Assembly: GCA_021502835.1 (NCBI GenBank)
Contig: JAKFGP010000024.1
Coordinates: 62,001 to 126,000 of the forward strand
Origin: Streptomyces thinghirensis
Lineage (GTDB): Bacteria > Actinomycetota > Actinomycetia > Streptomycetales > Streptomycetaceae
Length of the DNA stretch: 64,000 bases
Direction of reading: 5' to 3'
In this document: positions 10,135-20,643 of the stretch, one piece after another
How the letters are laid out: each line of letters starts with the position of its first letter
Position numbering within the stretch: the first letter of the stretch is position 1
The notes under the pieces: generated by a model
Seen by the model: the letters and a program-made list of their open reading frames with translations, nothing else
The model's database searches: none
What the model was told of the DNA's origin: nothing
Position numbers and translations under genes: made by a program

Positions 10135-10330
10135 ACCCGCCACACTCCATGCGCCACACCTGTGCCTCGTGGCTGGTCCAGAAAGGAGTCTCGCTCTACG
10201 GGGTTGGCACCTCCTCGGCCACGAGAGCTTCCAGACCACCAGCGCTACGCTCACCTTCAACCGGACGCGCACAAGGCCGTTCTTGGTGCCTGGGAGCGCT
10301 TGGACGTTCCGCTTCACCATCGCCGCATGA
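10135..10330 (+). pseudogene. Tyrosine recombinase C-terminal remnant
   Basis: The frames together read MRHTCASWLVQKGVSLYGV, then HLLGHESFQTT and RYAHLQPDAHKAVLGAWERL. This is the end of the tyrosine recombinase catalytic domain: H-x-x-R-like RHTCASWL, the LLGH box and the active-site tyrosine in RYAHL. The upstream half (core-binding domain and first catalytic Arg) is not detectable, so it is a 5'-truncated leftover of an integrase rather than a working gene. It marks the edge of island A and suggests arrival by site-specific integration. Confidence 0.7.
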
Positions 10331-10335
10331 ATGAT

Positions 10336-10371
10336 CCTCCCGCCCTGTCCCTTCACGGACGGGGCAGGAGG
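10336..10371. terminator. Hairpin terminator between convergent segments
   Basis: CCTCCCGCCCTGTCC (10336-10350) pairs with GGACGGGGCAGGAGG (10357-10371) around a six-base loop, with one or two imperfect positions. It lies directly after the integrase remnant and before the minus-strand coding remnant. There is no long U tract, as is common in actinomycetes. Confidence 0.6.
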
Positions 10372-10374
10372 CCC

Positions 10375-11616
10375 TTTACCCTGATCCAGGGGTGTCGTGC
10401 GACATCCTCTTCCGGGCGGCGTCCAGCGTCCCCCTTTGCTGTCGAACGGCCAGGGATGGGTGTAGAGATCGCCCTGAAGGAGTTCGCGCAGAGCCTCACG
10501 GCTGGCCGGGGGATCCGGCGGGAGTCCCCAGTGGCGCGCACAGTGGATCAATCCGGTCTGCCGTACGCCTCAGCCCACTGCAGCCACTCCAGCTCCTCCG
10601 CCGCAGCAGGACGCGCCGTCGGCTCTCGTGCGGGCTGCGCGGCAAGAAGGCGCGGATCTCGTCGGCCGACGCTGTGCCTCCACCTGCTCGACCAGGACTT
10701 TCGCTCGATGTCGCTCGACTTGCCGCTCCCCGGGCCTGCGCAACAGCCGCGTACCAGCGGCGTCGCTGCTCGCACTTGCGGAGTTCTTCTTCCCGCTGCC
10801 GGCGTTCGGCCTACCGCGGCACGCTGGTTCGAGATCATGCAGAAGGTGCCCCAGACGGGACTCCAGTGGTCCACCGTGCGCTGTCCCTGTAGATGTACGG
10901 GAAATGCTGGTACCAGCTTCTGGCAGGCGCACCGAGTGCCGGGCGTCCCGGCGAACTCGTGGTCGTACCTGGGGATACGCGTCCGGGATTGCGTTGCTGT
11001 TGGCGGATCTCCCCTGAGCGGTCGGCTCGTGTGGCACACATCGGTCAAATCTGCTCTGTGATCGCGAGCGGGGTGCGTGTCGCCCGGATGACGATAACCA
11101 TCTGGTGTTCAGCCTGGCCGCGATGGAGGTCGGTCCGGGTCTCCCACCTGGTGGCGCGGCTTTCCGCCTCGGTCAGGGCGCGTGCATGATCCGCAGGGCA
11201 CGGTCGGCCTGCTCCCGTGACACGTGCGGGGATGACCTCGGGCGTCCCGCGGGTGTCGACTACGGTCTTGGACCTGCCGAGGGCCTTGCGCGTGGCACGG
11301 ACGAGAGAGCTGGATGGGGACGGCCCGGCGAAACCGTCGGGGACGTCGATGAAGGTCGGTACCGGCGGCGGTTGCGCAGCACTTCTCGCTTCCCTCGTCG
11401 ACCAACGTGAAGACGGCAGTCGCTACGCTTGCCGTCGGTCCAGCGCAGCTTGAGCCTCCCGGTACCGTATTCGTGATGGAGCGCGTCGTAGACGGCCGCC
11501 CGCCACCGCCCGGGTCGCCGGCCCGGATCCGGGATGATGAGCTTCCAGGTAGTCGCGGACTGTGTCGAGCGATCAGCTGCTCGGTCGGCAGGAGCGCGCT
11601 TGGCCTGTTTCGGCAT
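10375..11616 (-). CDS. Unassigned minus-strand coding segment, heavily frame-broken
   Basis: Several protein-like blocks lie on the minus strand. They begin MPKQAKRAPADRAADRSTQS and TTWKLIIPDPGRRPGRWRAA, with YDALHHEYGTGRLKLRW (11616-11420). Next come VVDTRGTPEVIPARVT and MHALTEAESRATRWETRTDL (about 11270-11110). The end is REALRELLQGDLYTHPWPFD (about 10500-10440). They may be one protein of about 400 residues or two, and I recognise no family. The blocks sit between the integrase remnant and the sacsin-like gene, so an accessory-element origin is likely. Gene limits are provisional. Confidence 0.35.
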
Positions 11617-12339
11617 CACCGGCCAAGCGCTCTCCTTCTCGGCTTGGACCTCAACGGGATGCTTGCGTGTTTGGGAAGTAGCGGCCGTCCGGACGTCACC
11701 ACTGAGACGTGCCCGCTCCGCGCCGGCCGTCACCGCTTGATCAGCCCACGCTGCTCAAGGGCCGAGCCGTGTTCGAACTCTTGGGGAGCGATGGGGCACG
11801 GCACCGGACGCTGCGCCGATCTGGCGGAGCAGTGGCAGCCGGCCGTTCAGTCAGTGTACTTCACGAGCTTCGGCTCCAATTCCTCGACCGCGGGCGCGGG
11901 CGAGACCACCAAGGTGGGGCCGATGAATAGCCCTCGGCGTCGCGCCGTCGCCCGTTGCGGTTCCACTACCCGAACCTGGTCGCGTTGAGGTCAACCGATG
12001 GTGTAGGTGGCTTGCCGGGCTCAACCCGCGAACGGCGTGCCGGGGCTGCTCTTTGGGCTCGGATCGTATGGCGGCAGGTCCTTGCGTTGGCATGCGCGAT
12101 TGCGCTGGGCTCGATTACCCTGTGTCGTGGGGGAGCGCCGAGGTAGCGGGGACGGGGATGGCCGGGGGAAGCGGTACGTCGAACGGCCGCCGTGGGAGGA
12201 GCAGGAATACGTCCGCCGATGCGCTCTTCTCCCGATGGGCACCGGCAAGGAGCGCCGTCGTACCGGAGCCGGAGGGTGAGGCGGCGACTGGGGCGGCGAG
12301 CGACGACTTGGTGGCCGGTTCGCCGGACTAACACGTCAA
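11617..12339. other. Unassigned stretch before the sacsin-like gene
   Basis: A minus-strand phrase VVSPAPAVEELEPKLVKYTD ending at a stop near 11853 could be the tail of a small gene, but no start or body is supportable. The rest (about 11940-12339) shows only short competing frames on both strands. The true start of the downstream ATPase may lie in this stretch. Confidence 0.35.
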
Positions 12340-15300
12340 GTGCGGCACGCGCTGAGACGTACCCGAGATCACGCAGGCAATCTGTCGAGCGACCGTCTCC
12401 AGGGACTCTCGGAGATCGTGGAGAACGCCGAGGACCTCGGCGCCACGGACGTGCGCATTCCTGACGAGGGGACGGAACTCCTCGTCGCCCACAACCCGGC
12501 AGCCCGTACGGCTGCAGCCGACGTTCTCGCCCTGGCGATGCCCTGGCTGACAAGCAAGGCAGAGCAGGCGAATTCCACCGGCAGGTTCGGGATTAGCCTG
12601 ATGACCCTCCGCAGTCCCTCTCCCCGCATCTGGAAGTTCAACTGTGGGGCACTACCGGTTCCGCGTCGGGGATCCGGACATTCCGTGGCCGAGCCGTTCC
12701 CGGTGCCAGACTGGTTGCCAAGCGACACTTGGACGGTTCTTACGGGTTCCGCTGGAGCCGGGCGTGCTCGGCGCGGACGAAGGTGGACGCGTGGCTTTTG
12801 CCGAGTGGGGGACAGCGCGCTGCTCTTCCTCGGCAGTGTCGGCAGCGCGTCACGCACCTGGACGAGCGAGGCCGAGTCCGGCACCGGCTGGCGCTCGACC
12901 GAGAGATCGGCGAGCCGTTCGAGGGCCGTGTGGTGGGCGGGCAGAGCGCCGACGTGGAGACCGGAGAGGCACTGCGCCGGCGACGGGTCCCGGTGGCTGG
13001 TCTGCCGTCCGGCCGTTCCGCCCTCCGGGATCACCCGGTCTCACAAAGCGGTGGGGTCCACCACCGCAATCGCTGTGGCTCTTCCTCTCCGGACCCGATG
13101 ACGCCGGGCGGATTCTACGCCGGTCTTCCGGTCGCGGACACCGTTTCTGTCCCTCTGTATCAGCGCCCAGTTCCGATCCATCCCAGCCGTCAGGCGCTGA
13201 TCGACTTTACCCCGTGGAACCGCGCACTGAATGGGGAACTGGTGGGCGACCTGTGGACGAAGGCGCCGCCTGTGTGGCCAATTCCGGCGGGATACGGCGC
13301 GGGCCTGGCGCGCCGTGCCGCTCCACCATTTGTTATGCGCGACCCCGACCCGGTCGCCGCGCTGGAGCGACTACTCCTGACCGTGCCAGGGCGGGCGTAC
13401 CTACGGTCTCGTCCTGGACGTCGGGCTGCGAGCCGCTCGGCCTGGATGTCGTGGCGGTGGAGGACGAGACGCTGGTGGGCGTGGTCACCGAAGAAGATTA
13501 CCGCGTCGCCGAGCGAACCGCCGTGCTTTGCCCAAGGTGGCGCCTGGGACGAGGACGGTCGATGGCGCGAGGTGCTGGCGGACTGGGAAGGAACCACGAC
13601 AGTGCGGTTCCCGGCGGTGGACCTCTACGACGCGCTACGCCTCCTCGACGACGAAACCCGGTCGCCGCAGGCAACATCCGCCTCGCCGCGGCGGGACTTG
13701 CCTCGAATATTTATCCTCCTGCTGTCGAGCCGCTGGCTTGTGGACAGCTCAGGGGGCGCCACCGTGTGCCCCGGCCCGCGGAACCAGCGGTGTACACCGA
13801 CGCCCGCGGGTCCTCGGCGCCAGTCTCGATTCCCCGGGAAATCCATCCGGCATTCTCGCCGACACCGACGAGGCGCGGTCGGTGAGGACATGGCTCCGTA
13901 AGCGGGAGGCGCTGCTGACCGACGCGACGCGGTGGCCGCGATCCGGCGCCTGCGGCCATCGGCGCGGCGGGGAGCGGCGGCCCGAATGCACTGCGGCTGA
14001 CAGATGACCAGCTCATCGAACTGCGCGACGGTTCGCGCGTGCCGGACCATGAACGTGAGACCCTGGGGCGCGACGTGGGCCACGCAATCCGGCTGCAGGG
14101 GCATCGCTTACGACCGGGCCGGAAAACGTGAAGACATCGACGTCGCTCCCGCCCGGGCGTACCTACCCGCCCGACTGGACAGTTCGGAACGCGAGGGAGA
14201 GCTTCGCCTTCGCCGCCGGTCGCACGGCCGGGCTGGTGTGGCTGCGGCGCCGGCACGCCGAGGTCCGCAGCGCGGCGGCGCCGGGAGAGGCGTCCGCGTT
14301 CCTGCGAGGCCCTACGGGCGCGGGACCGCTCAGGCTGCGCAGGCACCCGGGCGCCCGGGCAGCTTCACACAGAGCCCGAAGGGCTGCCGGCGGGAAATCA
14401 CCGGGGACCTCGAGCACGCACTGATGCCCTGCGCGTTCGGGAAGCGACCTTCACGCTCGACGACTACGAAAGCTCGCGACCTCATGCCGCCGCCTCCGGC
14501 ATAGCGGTGGCAGGGCAGGACCGCAGCCCCGCAGGCGCAGGGCGGCAGCGCTGTTTCACGTCCTCGGGCGGGCATGGAGCCGCTTTTCCGACCACGACGA
14601 GGTGGATGCCGTCTACGACTACTACGCATGGCAGAACCGGGGCAGAACTGCAGCGTTCTGGCTCTGGCAGTTGCGCGCGACACACCATGGCTGGACGCAG
14701 GCAACGGCGCGCGCTGTCTGCCCCGGCTCGACTCCGCATGCGGACCACCGGCACGGTCGCGGTGTACCGGGCGGACGACGAGCGATTCCTCCATCGAGAT
14801 CAGCAACTGGTCGGCAGACGCAGTGATGTGCGCGTGCCCTGGGCATTTCTGCAGAGGCCCGCACGGAGGATCACCGGTGGAATTGTCTGCAGCGCCTGCG
14901 CCGACAACGGGAGGAAGAGGGCGGCGACAGGGATGTTGCCGCGGCGCTTGATCCTCTACCAAGCCTGGCAGAGCCGCGCCTTTGGCCGTGGCGGAGAAAG
15001 CCTCGGGGGGTGGCCCTGGGCTCGGTCCTTCGGGCATTCGGCGGGTGACAGCCTCGTCCCTCACGGACTTCGGCTGGCGCGGCCGGGCCAGTGCCTGCGC
15101 GAGGCGCCTGCTTTTCGGTCACGCTCCCGTGCGTTCCGCTCCCAATGTCCAGGCAGCGAGGAGTTCTGGCTGGCGGGCTCGCAGTGCGCCTGCCGACTGT
15201 GGAGACGCCACGGCCGTGATCAAGGAGCTGGCACAGCAGGACCGGAAGCAGGGCCGGGGCGACCGGGCGGGACGACCCAGTCCATCCGTCCTGGAGACCC

Positions 15301-16743
15301 TGAAGATGCTCGCCGCTCTGGGCCGTACTCATCCCGGCGCGTTGACGGCCGAAGCACCTGAGACGCCTCCACTTTGGACGAGCAGGGCATGGCGAAGCAA
15401 GCGGCCCGTGCGCCGTCGAAGACCCGGTGGTAGCCGGGCGCAAGGCCGGGAACGTGCGGTGTGGTGCCCGGGAGCCGAATTGGCAGGTTCCCGGACCGTT
15501 GATCGGAGCCCTGCGCGTGAGCGAGCTCGCCGCAAGAGCATGTCACCGTAGCCTGGCCCTGGCCGGCCCCGGCGGACCCGGACGCCACAGCGCTGGTCCG
15601 GTCAGCCGTCACCCACCTCCAGCGAGGACCTGCAGCGCAACGCCAGCGAGCGTTGCGCAGTCCCTGGACTGCTCGTGGGACCAGCTGGCTGACCTGACTG
15701 TATGCATCGCCCCTCACCTGGCCTGCTGCCTCGATCTTCCGGACACGGGCGAGACGGTGCGTGCCCGTGGACGCCGGGATCGACTGGTCCTCGGGCACGT
15801 TAGGTCGTCGTGTACCGCTGCTCTGACATTTACATCCGGGGTGGGCCTTGGTCGACGCGGCCCGGTTTCCGGCAGCCGCCGAGAGGTGGCCTCGCCTGAG
15901 GGCAGCGTGTGACCAGGCCGAGAAGGCCGGCCTACGGCCGTACAACTGAACCTTGCCGACGATCAGGTGCGGCGCGACCGGGAAGCGGCGGAGACCGAAC
16001 GCGAACGACGGCTCCGGGAACTCGGAAACGAGGTGGACCAACGCCGTACCGCGACCAAGGCGCAGGCCGGTACGGCGCCGGTACCGCCCACGGCGGTGAT
16101 CCTCCCGGTTGTCCCCGGCGGAAAGCCGCCCGCGACGGGGCCGTCGGCCCGCCACCGGCCCGCCGCTCCACCGCGCAAGCTCGTCGACCCCGGCAGACCC
16201 GGCTCGTCGACCCGAGCGGCATCATCGTGCCACCGAGGTCCTCGGCGCGGACGCGCCCCCAGCCCAGCCGGCCGAGCAGGGCCACACATCGGGAACGTCC
16301 GGCGCCGCCATAGCCCCGCGCCGATCAGCGATCCCCAACAGCAGCACGTCACCGCGCGCCTACACGAGCCTGGAGCGGAAAGGTGGCTCTGGACGTGGTG
16401 CGCAGGGCACTCGCCGCCGATGATGACCGGTTGCGCGACCTACGCGCCCAGCGTGGCCTCGGCGCCGACGCGGTGGACGCACTGTCGAGGTTCTACGAAC
16501 TCCAAGGCATGACAAAGACACCGAGCCGGCACACGGTGCTGTTAACGCCCGGGTTCAGCGAGCAGTGGAGAGTGACGACTTCTTCCTCGTCGTCGTCTCG
16601 GGCTGAGTCCGGGGGCCGGCCCCGTCTCTGTACGCATCATCCCGCAGCCGCTCCAGCAGCTGACTTGCCGTCCGAGCAGCAGTGTGACGGTTACGGCATC
16701 AGGGGCGCACAGCCGGGTGTATCAACTCGAGGAGGACAGATAG
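12340..16743 (+). CDS. Sacsin-like GHKL ATPase with DUF3883/NO VEIN-like C-terminus
   Basis: The N-terminus reads GNLSSDRLQGLSEIVENAED then LGATDVRI, the GHKL N-box (ENAxD), and STGRFGIGLMTLRS, the glycine box, as in sacsin-type ATPases. A long middle part follows, with WEGTTTVRFPAVDLYDALRL, SDHDEVDAVYDYYAWQNRGR and SCSWDQLADLTVCIAPHLAC-like text (about 13600-15750). A coiled segment ETERERRLRELGNEVDQRR lies near 16000. The end (LDVVRRALAADDDRLRDLRA, DAVDALSRFYEL, DDFFLVVVSG; about 16385-16620) resembles the DUF3883/NO VEIN module found in defence proteins. Length is about 1,450 residues. There are more than fifteen frame changes. The GTG at 12340 is a working guess for the start; TAG at 16741-16743 is firm. 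Neighbourhood and domains suggest anti-phage function, but none is proven. Confidence 0.7.
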
Positions 16744-16748
16744 GCCAG

Positions 16749-16774
16749 CTAAAGGGTGTTGCAGAAGGCCGTGA
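16749..16774 (+). repeat. Left terminal inverted repeat of the IS5-group element
   Basis: This 26-base arm matches the reverse complement of 17609-17634 without mismatch. Confidence 0.9.
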
Positions 16775-16815
16775 TCAGGGCAGGTCGGAGCGGGAGCCTG
16801 GGGGCACCTGTGCGG

Positions 16816-17561
16816 TCATGCGGCGAGGGCGAGGTTGTGCATGCGGGCGACGGCCTGGACGGCGTGGTGGAGTCCGTCGCCGCGCCGCCGGCAGTCGCGG
16901 AGGATCTTGTAGTTCTTCATGCGGGAGAAGGTGTGCTCGACGCCGGGCGCGGACCTTGCGATGCTGCGCGTTGTCCTCCCTCCTCGCCCTTGAGTAGCGG
17001 GCGTCCGGGGCGTTTGCGGTGCGGGACGATCAGGCCAGTGTTGATGTAGGCGCCGTCACCGAGAACCGTCACGCCCTCGCAGTGCTCAGCCAGGCCGGAG
17101 TCCCGCCAGGCCTTCGCGTCCGCCTGTTGCCGGGCACCGGACAAGCCCGCAGCCACCACCAGGCGGGTCTCCGCGTCCACGATGACCTGCACGTTCGCCG
17201 AGAACCGGTAGTTACGGAGGACGCACCGACCTTGCGGTCGCGGACCGGGGACGAGGGTGCCGTCCACGATCCACAACCGGTCGGTGGCATCGGCGCAGGC
17301 ACGGGCCGGCTCGAGTGCGAGCAGCGGGCCGAGCCGCTGGATCACCCGGCACACGGTCGCCGGCGAAACGCCGAACAGCGGGGCGAGCTGCCGCATGGTG
17401 AGGTTCGTGCGGTAGTACACGGCCACCAGCAGGACCCGCTCGGCCAGCGGAAGCCGCCACGGACGACCCCAGCCACATCCCTCGCCACCGCGCTCCCGAA
17501 CCGCCCTCAACAGCCGACCGAACTGATCGACCCGCAGACCAGTGAACGTCTCCACCCACAC
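16816..17561 (-). CDS. IS5-group DDE transposase (HARBI1/DDE_Tnp_4 type)
   Basis: An N-terminal helix-turn-helix is visible as LPLAERVLLVAVYYRTNLTM then RQLAPLFGVSPATVCRVI. The DDE catalytic core follows: WIVDGTLVPG carries the first Asp, VLGDGAYINTGLI the second, and after one frameshift near 16985 RARVEHTFSRMKNYKIL supplies the Glu. The normal tail MHNLALAA ends at TGA 16816. Starting from GTG 17561 gives about 248 residues, typical of this group. Apart from the single indel near the C-terminus the gene is intact, so the element may be mobile if that indel is a sequencing error. Confidence 0.9.
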
Positions 17562-17608
17562 CCGCTCGGCCCTCCCAACACCCCAGCCTTACAACGGATA
17601 TGCCCAGT

Positions 17609-17634
17609 TCACGGCCTTCTGCAACACCCTTTAG
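17609..17634 (-). repeat. Right terminal inverted repeat of the IS5-group element
   Basis: This is the partner arm of 16749-16774. Its last three bases are also the first bases of the next inverted repeat (17632-17648). Confidence 0.9.
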
Positions 17635-17794
17635 GGGTTGTCCCGCAAACAACTCTGGATTCGCTTTTGGAACACGTGGTCGACTGAACGATCTAGGTGG
17701 GGATGCGGTGGCCACCTGGTCTCGCCTGCCCTGGGCTGATCAGCTGGATGACACCTGCCTCAGTGGCGCCCATCGGCTTCGATAGTCTGCGCTA

Positions 17795-18321
17795 GTGGCT
17801 GACGCTTCGCTGAGATTCATGATCGACGCCGATCACGGGCAGTTCTACGTCCAAGACCTGATCCTATGACGCGGGAGCGCCGAGGCACGCGATGGACCCA
17901 GACCTGGCACCAGCAGGCTGGACGGATGAAGCGGTCTACGTCCACCGCATCGGTGTTGAACCGCATTCGATCTCTGTCGGCACGGCTCGGGACGACATGG
18001 TCGAATCGCTCATCACTGTTCACGCTTCCGAGCCACCGACTGACCCGGCGGCCGAGCACATCGTTGAGACCGACCTTGACGTGCCAACCGGTCAGCTCAC
18101 CATGTCCAGCCCCGGGACCGATCCTGCCGACGGGCCGAGCCTGACTGTTCCCGCTGGATTGCTACGTGCTCGGGTCCCTTACGTCCCGGCCGGACCACCA
18201 CCGGTCGGCACTGGTGGAGGTCCCGGCGACCACTTCCTGTATCAGCTGGATCTCTGGCCCTCCGACCGGACGTACGGACTCGTCATCGTCGAAGCAAGGG
18301 CCGGAAATCTGGGCAGGGTAA
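17795..18321 (+). CDS. Unknown protein inside the IS-like unit
   Basis: GTG 17795 begins ADASLRFMIDADHGQFYVQD. After indels near 17870 the text continues DPDLAPAGWTDEAVYVHRIG, EPHSISVGTARDDMVESLIT and YVPAGPPPVGTGGGPGDHFL, ending at TAA 18319-18321 after another indel. Length is about 175 residues. It reads as an acidic soluble protein, possibly beta-rich, and no family was recognised. Actinomycetes carry many proteins beginning with a similar GQFYVQD phrase; their role is unknown to me. It overlaps nothing and faces the transposase gene convergently. Confidence 0.55.
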
Positions 18322-18329
18322 GCCCTCTG

Positions 18330-19114
18330 CTACTCCTCACCTGCCGGCTGAGTGCCAGGTTGTGCAGGCGGGCGATGCCCCTCATCGCGTGATGGACGCC
18401 GGCGCCCTTCAACCGGCAGTCTCGGAGGATCTTCCAGGTTTTCATGCGGGCGAAGGCATGCTCGACACGGGCGCGGACCTGGCGGTGGGAAGCGTTGTGC
18501 TCCTCGTTCTAGGCCGGCAGTTCGCTCTGCCCGCGGTCGCGGCGGTGCGGGATGATCAGGTTGGTGCCCCGGTAACCGCCGTCCGCGATCACGGTGGTAT
18601 GGCCGACGGAGGCCCTCGCGCCGGACAGATCCCATGCCCTGCAGTCGTTGCGGTTCCCAGGTACCGGCCGTCCGACCACAACGACCATCCGTGTGTCTGC
18701 GTCTGACGACGACTTGGTGATTGGTGGAGTACCTGTAGTTCTTGGACTGCTCGGCGACGTTGTGGTCGCGGGTGGGCACGAGCGTGCCGTCGACGATGAG
18801 CACGGTGCCGGGGCGAAAGCGTTGTCGCTGCCTGAGCGCAAGCAACGGCCCAACGTGGTCGATGATGCGGTCGGCAGCTGACTTGCAGATGCCGAAAAAG
18901 GGGCAAGCTGGCGAGTGTCAGGGTTGGTCCGCCAGTACGCGGTGACCAGCAGCACCCTGTCTTCGAGCGGCAGTTACCAGGGACGTCCCCGGCGAGTCAG
19001 CTCAGTACCTTCTCGGCGCAACATAGCGATGAGCTTGTGGAAGTCGCGCGGATGCAGACCACTGAACGGGGCAAATATCCAATGCGGTTCCGACGCCGTG
19101 ATCACACCAGCCAC
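18330..19114 (-). CDS. Second IS5-group DDE transposase, frame-broken
   Basis: GTG 19114 starts AGVITASEPHWIFAPFSGLH. The helix-turn-helix region (VLLVTAYWRTN, RQLAPFF-like) leads to LIVDGTLVPTRDHNVAEQSK (first Asp), TTVIADGGYRGTNLIIPH (second Asp) and RARVEHAFARMKTWKILRD (Glu). The tail IARLHNLALSRQ ends at TAG about 18330 after an indel. Frames change near 18985, 18860, 18710, 18510 and 18345. It is of the same family as the first element's transposase but clearly divergent from it, so the two insertions are independent. Confidence 0.8.
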
Positions 19115-19127
19115 GTGAAGAGATCGT

Positions 19128-19698
19128 TCACTTAGACCTCGGAAGCCGCGACTCAGCCGTAGGCTCCCGGGCTCCACGGAACCCACCTGTTCCATGCGCT
19201 GGATCTCCCCGCTCTGCCGCTTCCAAGTGCCCGAGGGTCCAGGGCCATCGCGGCACGCCCGGCGATCGTAGAAGATGTCCTGGCGGATCCGACAGCCCAA
19301 TCCCGGCTGGCGGCACAAGTGCCAGGAACCCCACCTCGAGACTGAGTTCGATGCGGCCCATCTCGTCCCGGACGTGAACTGGGAGTGAGGCGTGCCGGAG
19401 GTCTTTGGCGTAGTCGCGCGTCTGGCGGTCGGCCTCGTCCAGGCCGGGCTTCCACGGGACGTTAGGGGTGATCGGTCCACTCCGCGTCAGCCCGGCAGAC
19501 AAGTTCGTCCAGGTACTCGAGGCGACCACCAAATCCGGGGGCGAGGCGGAGAGAGCAGCGTCCGCGCCGGCAACCAGCTGGGCGAGACGGCGCCGCGCGT
19601 CGTCCTTCCCCCGCCACGCACACCGCGATGAAGCCCGACAACACGTCGAGCCTGCGCGACACCTCTGCCCGCTGCCAGATCTCGTACAGTCCCGTCAT
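19128..19698 (-). CDS. Unknown protein inside the IS-like unit
   Basis: ATG 19698 gives MTGLYEIWQRAEVSRRLDVL then SGFIAVCVAGEGRR. After an indel the text runs GADAALSASPPDLVVASSTW, EADRQTRDYAKDLRHASLPV and DEMGRIELSLEVGFLALVPP, ending near 19128. Length is about 190 residues. The start looks like a small helical regulator or conserved hypothetical, and no motif identifies it. It is transcribed in the same direction as the transposase with 14 bases between. Confidence 0.5.
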
Positions 19699-19911
19699 CC
19701 ACCGTTCCCTCGCCGGCCGACCGCGTCTCCGCGCCACGAATTCTAGGCGCGCCCCGTCAACGGGTCCAACGGTTTTCGACGGGCTCGGCGAACGAACCTC
19801 ACGCCGGCTCGGCGCGGCGCACAGTCTCTCTCACAGCCGTGTGGCCCTCAGGGGCTTGATCATTGCGGGACAACCCCTAGCCATGGCGCTCCGATACGGA
19901 ACGCTAGGCAT

Positions 19912-20622
19912 TCAGTTTCCGTGCACTCGTAGCACGTTGATCATGTGTCGTATCTTATGTGTGGAGTTGTGAGGCAATGGTTCGGGATTGAAATGCATGA
20001 GGTCGTTTCTGATTTGCCGTATCTGATCGAGGCGCTCGACGAAGATCTTTCGATCCAACGACCAACCGACCCTCTCCCAGCTTCCTTATTTTCTAAGACA
20101 CGCTGATAATCCCCGATCGACAGATCGTTGAATCCCGTGATGCTCCGATTGCCTCCGGGTCACACAGACCCTGGACTTCGGAAAACTCAATTGAAGAAGC
20201 GAGTACCTGGCGCAGTCGCTTATCCAATTCGCCGATAAGAAGAACGGAGTGGCCATGGCTCCGTAGGCGGCTGCCACGTCGCTCGCGGTCACGATCCCTG
20301 CTATCTCATTGTTTTGGTTTCGAACAAGGACGAATTCGAATTCCGCAAGCATTGGGAGGATGTCGATGAGGTCTTGTTTGTAAGAGACTCTCGCGAGCTT
20401 GGACTATGGCTCGGGAGCAGGGTGGATTGTTACTGGCATGGCGCGCCCGAGCGATCGACTGCCACGTAACGGCCCCTCGAAGATTGCGTCCCGACAGAAC
20501 AGGAAGCTGAGAGTAGTCGTTGATCACCATCCGGGTGATGGCTTCATCGAACGTCGAGGATGGGGGTACGGAGACGACACTGGCAAGAGCGGAGGGCAGG
20601 CTCCGACGGTCAGGCCGACCAC
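19912..20622 (-). CDS. Two-CBS-domain protein next to hsdM
   Basis: Two CBS motifs are readable: SLPSALASVVSVPPSSTFDE with ITRMVINDYSQLPVLSGRNL and RGAVTWQSIARA, then MLAEFEFVLVRNQNNEIAGI with VTASDVAAAYGAM. A helical tail follows (IGELDKRLRQVLASSIE, DQIRQIRNDLMHFNPEPLPH), ending at TGA 19914-19912. CBS pairs bind adenine nucleotides or DNA-related ligands and usually gate a partner protein. The start near GTG 20622 is uncertain. The hsdM gene ends just upstream, so co-transcription is likely and the CBS protein may modulate that methyltransferase. The region is visibly AT-richer than the flanks. Confidence 0.7.
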
Positions 20623-20643
20623 GGGCGCATCCTCGTCTTCGTC

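Larger units (their letters stand above)
16749..17634. mobile_element. IS5-group insertion sequence, 886 bp
   Basis: The element is bounded by perfect 26-base inverted repeats (16749-16774 and 17609-17634; core AAAGGGTGTTGCAGAAGGCC) and encodes one transposase on the minus strand. The left end lies five bases after the stop codon of the sacsin-like gene. The outermost bases are CTA/TAG, so a TA or CTAG-like target duplication is possible but cannot be fixed. Confidence 0.85.
17632..19879. mobile_element. 2.25-kb unit bounded by 17-bp inverted repeats, with transposase and passengers
   Basis: TAGGGGTTGTCCCGCAA occurs at 17632-17648 and as its perfect reverse complement at 19863-19879. Between them lie a second IS5-group transposase and two unrelated unknown genes on opposite strands. 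A unit of 2.25 kb is far larger than a single-transposase IS5 element. It may be a transposon with passenger genes, or two end fragments of one IS flanking other DNA. The left arm shares bases with the right end of the preceding IS. Confidence 0.55.
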
